The notes under the pieces were generated by a model. That model saw nothing but the letters and a program-made list of their open reading frames with translations. It did no database searches and was not told the origin of the DNA. The translations under genes and the position numbers were made by a program. A DNA stretch of 64,000 bases. Source: Hepsetus odoe (Eukaryota; Chordata; Actinopteri; Characiformes; Hepsetidae). Of this stretch, positions 25,812 to 37,400 are shown piece after piece (position 1 is the stretch's first letter; each line of letters opens with the position of its first letter). The stretch is taken from contig CM029384.1 of assembly GCA_017165825.1 (NCBI GenBank), positions 8,798,102 to 8,862,101 on the forward strand. Direction: 5' to 3'.

Positions 25812-28800
25812 TGAGAGAGAGAGAGAGCTCACCAACAGGATGTCAGCCACAATTGCCCAGTTCATGGAAAGGAACGTCTCACCCAGAAAGATGAAGAACT
25901 GATAGGGAAAAGAAAAAACAACACACACACGGTGCTGGTGAGAAACAAAGTCACATGTAATGGAGCAAAGGTGCAGATTACACCATTGCGTTCAGCATTT
26001 AATCTAGGGCATGGGACACATGCACAGATCCATGCACTCATACACAATTATTCTGGTGTCTAGACAGTCGTTTTACTGCAACATTAGATTCAGAGCTGTT
26101 CAGAGATGTTTATTTACATTAACTGCATGCCAAGTCACCCCATTCCATTAACAAATATGCCATGTTAAAACAAAAAAGAGCATGGATTGAACAAAAATTA
26201 AATATATAACAAATCATTCAAGATTTTAGCTGTTAGTAGGAAGAGGACACTGGTGTGCTAATCAGGAAACACTCTGATTTGGTAGTTTAGAATTTATCAT
26301 ATTATATATTACAGACCTGTTCATATTAAAGACACTATCCTCTTAAAACCATGGTGAAATAGAGTTCAATGTGAAAACTACTTAAGTGTAGTTTTACAAA
26401 ACTTAGTACAGTAGAGCTAGTTTCATGCTTTTTTTAACTGCATTAACCATTAGATGTTTTAGGTTTGTGTTTAGCTGAACTTTTGCTTTCCTGAGCTTTC
26501 CTACTGGGTGTACACTACAGTTTTTTCTGCTACTGTATTTTAGGTCATGACTTCTTTGCATCCTTTAGTGCCTTTACACTGGTAATAAGAATCAGACTTA
26601 CATAAGTAGCTATAGTGCTCCCCTGTGCAAAGACAATGGACAGATAGAGGAACGGAGAAGCCAACAGGAGACCAGCAGCACAAACCAGCGGGTCAGCTCG
26701 TGGTGTCTTCTTCCTCAGCCACCGACTGATTACCAAACCCATTGCCACTCCCAACACGCCCGTCACACATGTGATGCCGCCAAAGTACAGGCTAAAATGC
26801 ATTTAAGAATAATTATATCAACACTGATACATAGCATGTGTGGATGTGAGTGTGCCTTTCTTATGCAAGTTTTATATCTTGTGTGAGGTATGATGACACC
26901 ACTTATGCATTTGACTCCATAAGTATTGAAAACGGGCAGTGGTGGCCTAGTGGTTAGGGCGTTAGCCACATGATCGGAGGATCGGGGGTTCTAACCCCTT
27001 CCCAATGGGTTGCCCTGGGGTACCCTTGAGCATGGTGCCATGCCCGTCCTGCTCCTCAATGTCATTTCATTTTCTTATTAATTAATTGCATCATATAAAT
27101 TGAATGATCTAATGTAAGTCTTCTGATTGACTTTTTACAAATATTTTTCGCTATTATTATTTTAAACTGATGTGTATAAATTTACCTTTTTTGTATGTTT
27201 TTTAAAGATTCAAGAAAAACCCTTTGACTTGCCCTAGGGTTGTGTTTAAGTGTGTAAGACTGACTCAGAGTCTGTGTTACCTGTCAGATGTGTCACAAGG
27301 TTCTTTAATACAGGGCTGTTTTTCTTCAGTGAATACTGCAGCTCTGAAGAGGAAAGCAGGAGCCCACAGAGCCAGAGAGCCTGTGACAAAGGCCACTGCC
27401 GTGAAACCGAATGTTGACAGAACAAAACTCTTACTGCATACACACAGAGAAGGAAAGAGAGAGAGAGAGAAATACTATTACAACAAAACTGTAGCAGTAG
27501 CAGTGGCCTAATGAGGCACAGAATTCAAAGAAAACTACAGCTGTGTCTCAATTCAGGCTCAGCATGCTTCAAAGGCTGCATTTGAGGACAGAATGCATCA
27601 CAGTGCTACAAATAGCTTGTTCCATTTTGAATGCTGCTTTAAATGTGACAAAGAAATAAAACCTTTTCCCAGTGGAAAACGATGGAAAATATAAAAAATA
27701 CACAAAAACAATTTGTCTCAGTTTTTCTATTATTCTTTTAATAGCTGTGGAACAAGATGCATCGAAGAGACACCTCAAAAGGCAAGTTGTGACACAAACA
27801 GGGACTGTTTAATAGTGTACACCCCTGCATTTAACATCTGGTTCATGGAAAGCATAATTCCACAGAGGGCCACATCTATGGAGCCCATATCCTGGGAAGC
27901 ACTCAGACTCTGAACACAGCTTATATGTAATGTAAACATGATGGCTTCAGGTGTGAGATATCATATCCCATCAGCAAAGCTCCTGACCAAGAACATTCTT
28001 GGAAAATCTGTGTCCTGGTGCATCTAAACACTACTCACTTCTTACAGAGAGCCTTCATGTCAGCAAACCAGCTGGTCCTATGCAGGGTGTGTTCAGGTCG
28101 GGCCTCGACAGCACCTCGCTTGGGCTCTTTGACCACACATATCAACAGTAACACTGCTAGCAGTCCCAGACCAGGGGTCACCTGCAAGGGACAGAAACAG
28201 GGCAAAAAAGGAAGCGAGAGAGAAAGCAAGATAGATTGCCATATTGTCAGAATGTGGTTGGCCATGGATGGGAAGAAAAGCATGAGTGTGTGAAGTGTTG
28301 CAGACCTACCCGGAGGGCCCAGTGCCAGTCTCTCGCTGTGTTATCTACTGCAGATCCCACAATATAGCCCATACCACTGAGAGGGGAAACGAAACAGATA
28401 AATAAATGAATTAATGCCACATACCTGAATGATAACTTGGAATTTATGGAACAAGAATTTCTTTTAACTATTTTTGACATCCTTATTTTGGTTTAGCTCT
28501 CATGAAACGTTAATGCAATATAATAACTTTTCTATATGACTGTATCTTGTGAAACAATACACACACACGCACACACGCAGATCAGTGCAAATGATTGTGT
28601 TCGGATAGACAAATGGCATGTCTCATGCATGACAGATCAAAAGTTTACTAAAACTTTGGGAATTGATGAGGGTACTCTCACCTGCCTACAGGGATGGCAA
28701 AGTAGAAGCAAGAGAGCATAGCTGTTCTTTTCTCTTTGACGAAAAGATCAGCAATGATAGTGGGAGCAATGGTGGAGTAACTGGCTTCACCTACCCCCAC

Positions 28801-30796
28801 GAGCCCCCGTGTTAACAACAATGCCCAGAAATACTGACAGAAAAAAGTAACAATTAATCAACAAGGTCACTTTGTTAATTGTAAATTAAAAAGGTACACT
28901 AATCGATGTATACATTGCTATGTATATCGTAAAGAATGTGATTTGCTATTAAACTGATCAAATTAATTAACATACATTATTAAAGCAATAGCAAACATTC
29001 ACAAAAAAAAAACAAAAAACACTTTTACACATTTAAATATTTCAAAAACTGTGCAGGAACAAAATAACAGTTTGAGAAAAGGTTTTGGTATGTTACTTAC
29101 ATCTTGACCAATGAAGGAACTCGCAAGAGTGACCACTGACCAGAAGCCAATGCCCACACACATGATCAGTTTCCGATTGTACCTGTCTCCCAGGTAACCA
29201 AAAAGAGGAGCCAGAAACATGTAGCTGCAGATAAAAACTGAAAGAAGGATGTCTTACACACTTAAACTTGCTTTTGATTTCACATGCTTGGACTAAAGCC
29301 TACAAGCTTAAAATAAACCAATACTTTGGATTTACAGATGTTGACCACCTACTTATGAAAAAAGAGAACCAACATCGCTTTTGAGTTTTGATTCAGCCAA
29401 ATATTTAACATCATAAACAAAAATAGCCTGGACAAAAATTATGTTACTTTTAACTTACTTAACAGTTTTTCATCTTGGCTTTGTCCACTACACACACTAT
29501 GCTTTTGACCACCCTGGCGTTGTATTTACTCTTGTGGCCACATTCTACAGGATGTCTACAGTCCTTAGATTTCTTAGTAATATTAGTATACATGTAGTCA
29601 AAGGAACATGAAGTAGCTTGGATATGTTTACATTTATGTTTAAGATGCTCATCTATAATTTTCTATTTGAGCACCTCAAACAGCCCTCCTCCTTTGGTCT
29701 ACTGTTTTCTCTGGTCCATGTTCAATATGGTGCGCACAAAGAATATCTACGCAAAAAATAATTTCATACTTTTCTCTCTTTTCTCGATTTACTCTATAAC
29801 ACGTTAAAGGAACGCAGGTATACCAGAGATAAATACTTTATATTTAATCACTTCTCAGAAGTAATGAATCATTGCTTCAATGAGCTGTACATATTTTTCA
29901 CGTCTGTATAAAATAACTTAGAAAAACAACATAATATTTCAAGACTTCTCACCAGTCTGAAGGAGCCCGGATTTGCCATCACTTATACTGAAGAAGTGCT
30001 CAATGTCTGGAAGCACCCCTGCAGGAAAGGAAATTCAGCTTTAATATAACATGAAATAATAAAATGCTTGATCTTTATTCTCAATGTTCTCACAGATTCA
30101 TTAGATTTATCCTCAAGTCAAACATTCCGCAAAATTACATGTATAAGATGTAAACAACATTATATTACGACCTTATATTGATCAAGCCCTCCAACTGATA
30201 CAGAACACTTAAGAACTATGATGAATTTGGTGTTCAAAATAGGAACACTGATTCCAGCTGAATGAATGGGGTCAATATATTCAATAGGTCAGTGCTGTTG
30301 ATTGCATTTTGCAGCACCTGACAGACAGATACCATGTGCCACAAGCATGACTGATCAATGACACAGTTAAAGCAAAGACAGTAATATTTTTGACATTGTT
30401 CCCTTGCATTACTGGTAAACATCACAACCATCCCCATACAGGTCAAAATTCAATAATGTTCAAGAATTTCCGAAGAAACCAAGAGGCCTGCCATTACCTT
30501 GGGATTACCGTTGACCAATCAAAAGACAAATGTGTCAAAATCAAATGTGTGTGTATATGGGTCAGATCATGCATAAAATACTAGTTACCTGCTACGGTGA
30601 ATCGGTCCATATAGTTAAGCAAGTTGATGTAGAAGAGCACCATCACAGTCAGATGTGCTCTAATACTGGACAGCCCACTAGCAGACTCCTCTTTTTGCTG
30701 AGGTGAAGGTTCTTCATGTTTTTCAGGTGACCCTTCTCCCTCAATGCCTTCAGGAAAGAATGGCGTGGTGTCAGAGGTAGGATCTGTGTGTGACAT
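24383..30796 (-). CDS. spns1: Spinster homolog 1, lysosomal lysophospholipid transporter
   Basis: Major-facilitator protein that exports lysophosphatidylcholine and lysophosphatidylethanolamine from lysosomes, proton dependent. Coding exons in order: 30796-30589, 30018-29953, 29237-29101, 28833-28682, 28376-28310, 28181-28039, 27433-27281, 26791-26602, 25898-25833, 25738-25640, 25519-25351, 24453-24383. Phases match throughout and give 506 aa (human is about 528). It begins MSHTDPTSD, then an acidic cytosolic tail, then TM1 (YINLLNYMDRFTVAGVLPDI). The MFS motif A-like GYLGDRYNRK follows TM2. Also visible are RGLVGVGEASYSTIAPT, DWHWALR, GFTAVAFVTGSLALWAP, FLGETFLSMNWAIVADILL and PTRRSTAEAFQIVLSHLLGD. 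The C-terminus RGRSTKVPVSSVLI is nearly that of the mammalian protein. A 5' noncoding exon ends at 32660. Same strand as lat and nfatc2ip. Confidence 0.95.
24745..25215 (+). mobile_element. Tc1-like 3' relic
   Basis: Plus-strand sequence has a PKSLDINPSEY-like block (cf. the conserved SPDLNPIE of Tc1 transposases) followed by LENRRDRTLQDL, an A-run, and 'agggtgtcaatatttttaga', a terminal-type Tc1-like sequence. Stops interrupt the frame. It lies in the last spns1 intron, antisense. Confidence 0.6.
25767..25828. repeat. (GA)n microsatellite next to an spns1 splice donor
   Basis: Imperfect GA repeat ending a few bases from the donor of exon 25898-25833. On the transcript strand it is a CT tract starting just after the GTGAGCTC donor. 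Confidence 0.9.
26938..27060 (+). mobile_element. tRNA-derived SINE head (family B)
   Basis: Starts 'gtggtggcctagtggttagg' with a box A-like TGGCCTAGTGG, then 'gatcgggggttctaacccc', a degenerate box B. Followed by CCCTTGAGCA and a CCTGCTCC end. It is related to the minus-strand elements at 33300-33525 and 47120-47400. It lies in an spns1 intron. Confidence 0.65.
27537..27800. repeat. Possible hAT-like MITE relic
   Basis: The left end 'tgtctcaattcaggctcagc' with 'aaaggctgcatttgagga' resembles ends of a common teleost non-autonomous element. The right end near 27760-27790 has partial complementarity (GAGACACCTCAAAAGG). Strongly degenerate, and the call rests mainly on recall. Confidence 0.3.
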
Positions 30797-30825
30797 GACT
30801 GCTGCAAAAAGGAGAGAAAGAGAAG

Positions 30826-31025
30826 TGGGTTGTGGTGGTCTAGTGGTAGGGTGCTTGCCTATGGAGCACTGGCTCAACAGGTCCCAGGTTCGAATGCCAC
30901 CTCTACCACCACTGGGTCCCTGAGCAAGACCCTTAACCCTGAATTGCTCCAGGGGGACTGTCCCTGTAATCAGGACAAGTCGCTCTGGATAAGAGCGCTT
31001 GCTAAATGTCGTAAATGTAAATGTA
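30826..31025 (+). mobile_element. tRNA-derived SINE (family A)
   Basis: Best preserved copy in the window. The head has TGGTCTAGTGG (box A) and GGTTCGAATGCC (box B) correctly spaced for a pol III promoter, then 'ccctgagcaagacccttaac', and the tail 'cgctctggataagagcg', TGCTAAATG and TAAATGTAAATG. It lies 30 bases beyond the spns1 start codon, in its first intron, antisense. Confidence 0.85.
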
Positions 31026-31029
31026 AGAC

Positions 31030-32657
31030 AGAACACAGTTTTACATTTACATAGTAGTAACACAACTAATCGTAATACAGAACTGCCTTATATGGAAAAA
31101 AAACAAAAATTGTGAGCTGATTTAGATTTCTAAAGTAAGTCTTTTAAGCTAGGCCTCTCACATCACAGATCCCAAAGAAGAGGAATTGTGTATGTTCATA
31201 GTGATATGCGCGAGTGCATTGACCCATTTCAAAAACCAGATCATGCAAGAAGAAGCACTGGGGCGAGAATGAGCTGTGGTCTTTTTTTCATTGTGAAGAA
31301 CCTTCGAAGAGCAGAGTACACGAAAGAGTATAATCTTTTTCATTCAGTGGAAAATGTGTGTGTGTCTGTTTACCTCTACAAGAGGAAGTGAATAAAGACA
31401 CTAAACCTGTTGTGCAAGACCATAAAAAAAAAAACATGTGGATACATTTCTGAAGTGAAACCAAAAATGTATAGTGTTTGACGGTTTTGTGTCATTACAT
31501 AAACAAAGAGCCTTATGCAATTTTTAGACAACTGGGAAGGCTTTACATATGAGACATATCAGCTACATTACAATGACTAATACCACCTTTTTTAGTGAAA
31601 TCAATTGCTTTTCATTATCAGCCAGCTGTTATCTTTCTTAAAACTCAATATATCTAAGCTGTTTAAACTCTTGAAAAAGTATGAAATAAGTAAATGTATC
31701 AGCTGGTGTTTCCTCTGGAGGTTGTCTCACGTGAGCCAAAAGAAAAGCTAAGACTTGGTAAAAGGCTAAGAAACACTGCTTTTGAACAATCCTCTGGGTT
31801 TATATTACTGTCCTAACCCAACATTAATCAGAAATGAAGAAGAGTGTATGAATTTGAGAAAATAAAAAACAATCTTGGTTAAAAAAAAAAAAAAAAAAAG
31901 CAAAACAATGTAACATTTTGTTATAGGATTTGTTTTATCTAGTCAAGCAGAACTTTTAATAACATCACGTAGTTTGCAATCTAATAATGAATCTGAAATA
32001 AAATCTGATGTCTTCAGATTCAAACCCATCTCTGTGGTAAAGCCAGACAATATGAAGGTAATTGTCCTTCTTGAGATGATTTACACCAAGACCTGTGTCT
32101 AATGAAACCAAAGTGTTAATTATGTTAATTATGAGTAAATCATTAACATCACAACATCTAGGGAAAAGAGGGCAGATCTACAAGCCTGTCAGCGTTACAC
32201 ATCTGTCATTTTAAATATAAAGTCAGTTTGTTTTTGAAGCTAGACATCCTTGTCAGCTCAAATCATACTGAGTTGCATTTTTTTCTGCTGACAAGAACAA
32301 GTCCACGTCTTGAGCACTGACCAACATCTGAGGAACACCACCAGGCTTTTAAACGCTTTCTCCAAACTTTTAAGAGGTCATGTTTCCTCACAGCTTTGAC
32401 TGTAAACTCGTGCCTACATTAACAGTGCGTTTGAAAATAAGTGATTCTGATGCAAAAGCGGTGTTTGAGACACTTATTTGGTTCGGTTTCTAGAGAGGTG
32501 AGCCATAAATATCTATCAGGAAGAGTTCAGTGGAGAAGGAGAGAGCTTGTTTGCTCTTTTCGCATGAGGCAGCGTTTCTTCGCCGAGGAAAACACGGAAA
32601 ACCTAAGAAAAAGGGACAGAACAGGCGGGGAAAGGCAGCAAGTTAACGTTGTTGTTT
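31030..32657 (-). other. spns1 first intron, remainder
   Basis: AT-rich, with an A-run at 31880-31900. No exon or further repeat recognised. It connects the noncoding exon donor at 32659-32658 with the acceptor just upstream of the start codon at 30796. Confidence 0.55.
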
Positions 32658-32659
32658 AC

Positions 32660-32900
32660 CTGGAGCTGCTGGCTGGAGTCAGTAGTGCTCACAGGTCCAC
32701 GGCTCGGTACTCTAAACTCGCTTTGTGTTAAATATTCGGTAGTCAACGTACGAACATTGTTAAACCAAAACCGGTGACACAAGAACCCCGTTAGTCGCTG
32801 AGCAGTCGAACCGTCTTCCAGTGTTCTGAATCAGTTGTTGTCATCAAGTGTTGCTACGGCGCCGCCATATTGAAGTGCAAATTTCCGCTCGTTTCACATG
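32660..32900 (-). promoter_or_regulatory. spns1: spns1 5' noncoding exon and promoter with YY1-type site
   Basis: A minus-strand donor at 32659 (CTCCAG then GTAAAC) closes a 5' UTR exon. Upstream the sequence becomes richer in CpG. The minus strand carries AATATGGCGGC (32871-32861), a close match to the YY1 consensus that marks start sites of many housekeeping genes, suggesting transcription begins near 32865. Confidence 0.6.
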
Positions 32901-33568
32901 ATCGCTACGACACACTATTACAGATAGGGATCCGATTCAGTTCACAGAACCGATTCTTTTAAACTCTTCGTTCTAATGAATCGAGCGTCCGACTCAATTA
33001 GAAATCGCTTCAGAGATGACTCAAACTCACTTGTAAGCACACTGATTCGGTTCACTATTTGTGTCCAAAATGCAAAGTGCCAAAAATATCACTCCGTTCA
33101 TCCAGCTTTTTTACTTCAAGGCAAAAACACACAGATCACAGACACACACACACACACCTAAAATATGTATTTCTAAGACACATAACAGTTATGGAAATGT
33201 GAATGAGTCTGCAGTTAATAAAGTGAAAAAAGTGGCTTAGCTTGACTGTTTGAAAGAAACATGGCCCAAACAAGAGTTGTCCCTTGAAACTGAAAGGTTC
33301 TCAGTCAATGTTTGTGACAGAAAAACAACACAACAACGAAATTGGACCTCTGCATTTTACCCTTACACACACACACACACACAGCAGGGGCAGCTATTGA
33401 AAGCACCCAGGGAGTAGTGATAGGGACAGTGCCTTTGGCAATCTACTGGTCTGGGATTTGACCCATCACCATCTGATACTGGGGCCAACTCCCTAACAAC
33501 TAGGCCTCTGGGGCCCATACAGAAATCGTCTGAAAAAAATGGGAATTAAAAAAATAAATAAATAAAAC

Positions 33569-33600
<32 letters not shown>

Positions 33601-34299
33601 GTGAAGATTTAGGCACAGAAGAATGACTATATTTGCTACTTTCCTTAATGAAGTTAGATCAAAAGCTACAATGAAGAACCTAAAATACATTAGGGATGTA
33701 ATTCTAAATGAAAAGCCTGAAATGATGAAAAACAGCTGAACTCAGTTGCCCATGTGAATTCATTCAAAAAGCATCTGCAAACTAATCCCCGTTTCACTAA
33801 CCACAACTACAAAGGCTATCAATAATTTAACGACTGATTAGCATAAGACATTTACTGTATATTACCCTGCAGTGACAAATCAAAACACAATGCTACAATA
33901 CCTGATTAGATTAAAATAACAATTCATCATTAACTACTTCAAGGTATAAGCAATGATGAAGACAAAAACTGCCAAATCTGTGGCTTAAGGAAATATTTTT
34001 GACAAAAGAAATAATGATAAACCATTACTGGTTAAAAAAAGGTAGTTAACATGATGAAATCAAGGAAGGCTCAATTCTTCTGTCTTAAAATTTCTCTTAA
34101 TCTGCAGAGCATGCAGGACAAAGCACTTGATGATGCATTGACCAGTAATGAATCAATCAACAAATATTTACATCACTTAGGGACACTATGAAGTCAGTCA
34201 CTCATGGTTTTAGCATTTAACATTGAAATGGCATCAGAAGCTCTGGCTATATGATTGCCTCTTTATAATCATGCACATCCACATTTTTTAAAGTTTCTA
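32901..34299. other. Intergenic region between spns1 and nfatc2ip
   Basis: Holds a SINE-containing repeat at about 33290-33630, an (AAT)n tract at 33569-33598, and otherwise AT-rich sequence with no gene signal. Confidence 0.55.
33290..33630 (-). mobile_element. SINE-containing repeat (family B)
   Basis: On the minus strand the head at about 33518 reads 'agaggcctagttgttaggga', followed by a degenerate box B. The upstream flank 'tgggaattaaaaaaataaa' and 'gaagatttaggcaca' recurs at 47400-47470, so this and 47120-47480 are copies of the same composite unit. Confidence 0.65.
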
Positions 34300-34305
34300 T
34301 TTATT
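34300..34305 (-). terminator. nfatc2ip: Probable nfatc2ip poly(A) signal
   Basis: AATAAA on the minus strand 163 bases after the stop codon, the nearest canonical signal. Confidence 0.5.
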
Positions 34306-34467
34306 GAAAAATGTTATTTGTAATTAAAAAATATACAAAGATTCAACTTTTTACTCTGGAACAATTTCTATACAATTAATTCTGTAAAACATTTCCTTTA
34401 CATAATTGGGAATTAAATATATTTGTCTATGCAAAGGAGGTATAACAATGTTATTCAATTACTGATA

Positions 34468-37400
34468 TCAGGTCCAGACCTCAATGACATCACCATTCTC
34501 CATGTCCAGCTGTGAAGGGGTTTGATTAGGGGTCACCTTTGACCCATCAAACAGAAATTTGACCTTCTGCTTAGCTTTGGTAGATAGGCTTGCTGTATAT
34601 TGTGTGAGGATAGAACCCAGAGCAGCATCCTGGGAGAGAGACAGAGATGTAATAATCAATAAAGTAAACAATCCAGGATTTAATTTAAAGAGGACCTCAC
34701 GCAGTGCCAAAGAGGACTTACTCTATAAAGAAACAAACCTTATGTAAGGAATATTCTTGCGCAGATCCTTTCTCCTTGCTCTGCAGTCGCACTCTTATGA
34801 CATCATGGTTTTCTTCTTCTTTGTCCTCTGTTATTACAACACAGTCTAATGCAACAGACACAAAGGCAAATATTAACAATTAAATTACTATACGTCTCCA
34901 GTGAACATGTCCATAGCAATACCAATCACAAGGCTTTTTTTGGTTTGTATAGTGCATTAGGCCTATACAACATATATACACAACAGGTTGCCATATAATT
35001 TTCTTAACTGTGACTTACAGTACTTTGCAAAAGTTTTAGGCAGGTGTGAAAAAATGCTGTAAACAAAAAATGCTTTCAAAAATTGAAGTGTGAATCATTT
35101 ATTTTCATCAATCAACAAAATGCAGTGAATGAAACAAAGAAATCTAAATCAAATCAATATTTGGTGTGACCACCCTTTGCCTTCAAAACAGCATCAATTC
35201 CTCTAGGTACACTTGCACACAGTTTTTGAAGGAACTCGGCTGGTAGGTTGTTCCAAACATGACTGTTTCAACCTCCGTGTGACATTGATGATCATCAGCA
35301 CCTGTTTGGTAAAATCGGTTGATCATACACGGACTATAATCCTACAAAATCTCTGACTTTGTGCAAATGTACCTATAAGAAGTGAAGTGAAAGTGACTAT
35401 TCTTGTCATTGCGAGGCCTACTGGTGAGGGAATCAAACTCAAAATATCAATTTGATTTAGATTTTTCTTTTGTTCGCTCACTTTGCATTTTGTAAATTGA
35501 TAAAAATAAACAATCATTATTTATATTTCTGAAAGCATTCTTTGTTTACAGCATTTTTTCACACCTGCCTAAAACATTTGCACAGTACTGTATATGCATG
35601 CCATGAAAATCCATAATAAAGCCAAGAAACACACTATTACATGACTACTGAATGATTCAGTCTCTAAAATCATCATTCCAGATTTATTACGCTCACCTAT
35701 GATGTCAGCAATCCCAAGATCCAACTCTGTGGCTGTAGAATGTAAAGGGAGCTCAGTGTCTTGCCTTAGTAACAGTATCTGAGATGGCAGGACTTTAAGT
35801 TTGGCAGACAGCTCAGCTACAGCCTTACTCAAAGGATCTGTCTGCAAAAAATCAAATAAATAGTTTTTTAAATTAAAAAAAAAAAAAAAGCTAGGCAGTA
35901 AAACAAATATTTACATCTTACAGTTTCAATTCTTTACAAATTGTCTTCCCACTGAATACCAGTTTAAGTAAAGCACACCTTGAAATTCAATCAAACACCA
36001 CATCTACAAGGACACTAATATACATGAATCTTACAACCTCAGGACAATACTAAAACAACATTTAAAAGCAATACAATGCATTACATACAATTTCCCTTGT
36101 AAAATTTACTTTTTTTTAGGCAGTTCCTGAAGTAATTTATACAGTGCAAAAAGAAACATCTTACTGAAAGCACTGGGATTTTGTAAACGTCTGTTCGCCA
36201 GCGGAATTTCAATGAAATTTCTCGAACTGAGACTCTGGGCTCAGGTTTGGCTGACTGCTTTTTCAGTTTATCTTCAGAGGAAATAATTATAATGTCATCG
36301 TCGTTATCATAGTCATTACTGGGAGAGGGGTAGTCACTGTGTTCAGGAATAATTTCTGCATTTTCAGGTGAAGGACATATGAGTGAGCCAATTTCCTCCA
36401 GCTTCCTGTTGATCTCTCTAAGGGAACAAACAGAAAGTAAAATAACCAGATTGTTAGTTTGAAAGAATTGGAAAGTTTGCTAATCTGCAAGCTTTTTAAG
36501 AAAGTATACACATTCCAGCAGATTTAAATGATTCATGATATCCTCAAGTTTGGAAGCACATGCTTTTTATTTTTTGCACCTTCTTTTTCTTTTGTCTTAA
36601 ATTAAAAGTTATATATTTTACATAATGAAATTAAGCTTTCATTTTACATTAGAAATACATTAACTAACCTTATTTTTTTGTCTGCTCGATTATTTCGTTT
36701 GACAGGTGGGCTGCAGGGAGGTGGCGGTGGAGAAGGGGATCGCAAGACATCTCTGAGAAAGAGAACAGTAAGAAAAAGAAACACCAACAAAGAAATTAAA
36801 TAAGAAAAAAAAAAATCTTTATCCTCCTTTATGGTCTCTACTGGAAGCAGAGTATATCTCAAACTCATACAAGTAGTCTTATAATTCTGAATTAAAATAT
36901 TTTGAAATATATGCAACCTCATCATCTTCTTTTGGCTGCACCTATTAGAGTTCACCATATCAAATCAACCATTTCCATTTCTTCCTGTTGTACATTTACA
37001 TTAATGGCATTCAGCAGATGCTCTTATTCAGAGTGCCTTCCACCAACACAACTTTGCTTCTCTAACTTTGTCTCTAAAACGTCCAACCTGAGCTGTCCCT
37101 CTAATATACTCATTTCTAATCATGTCCGTCCTCATTTTACCCAATAGAAATCTCAGCATCTTTAACTCTGCCACTTCCAGCTCTGCTGCCTATCGTTTCA
37201 CCAGCACCACTGTCTCCAACCCGTATAGCAAAAATGGTCTCACTACTATCCTGTAAACCTTTCTGTTCACTCTTGCTGGTACCCATCTGTCACAGATCTC
37301 TCCAACCATTCCAAGCTGCCTGAACTTTCTTCTTCACCTCTCTTCTGCACTCCTCATTACAAAGGTAAACTCCTCTACCTTTGTCACCTCTACTCCTGCA

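Noticed and set aside
30826..30910. Possible tRNA gene
   Set aside because: Has box A and B but continues into a SINE body and tail, and several related copies occur in the window; it is a tRNA-derived SINE, not a tRNA.
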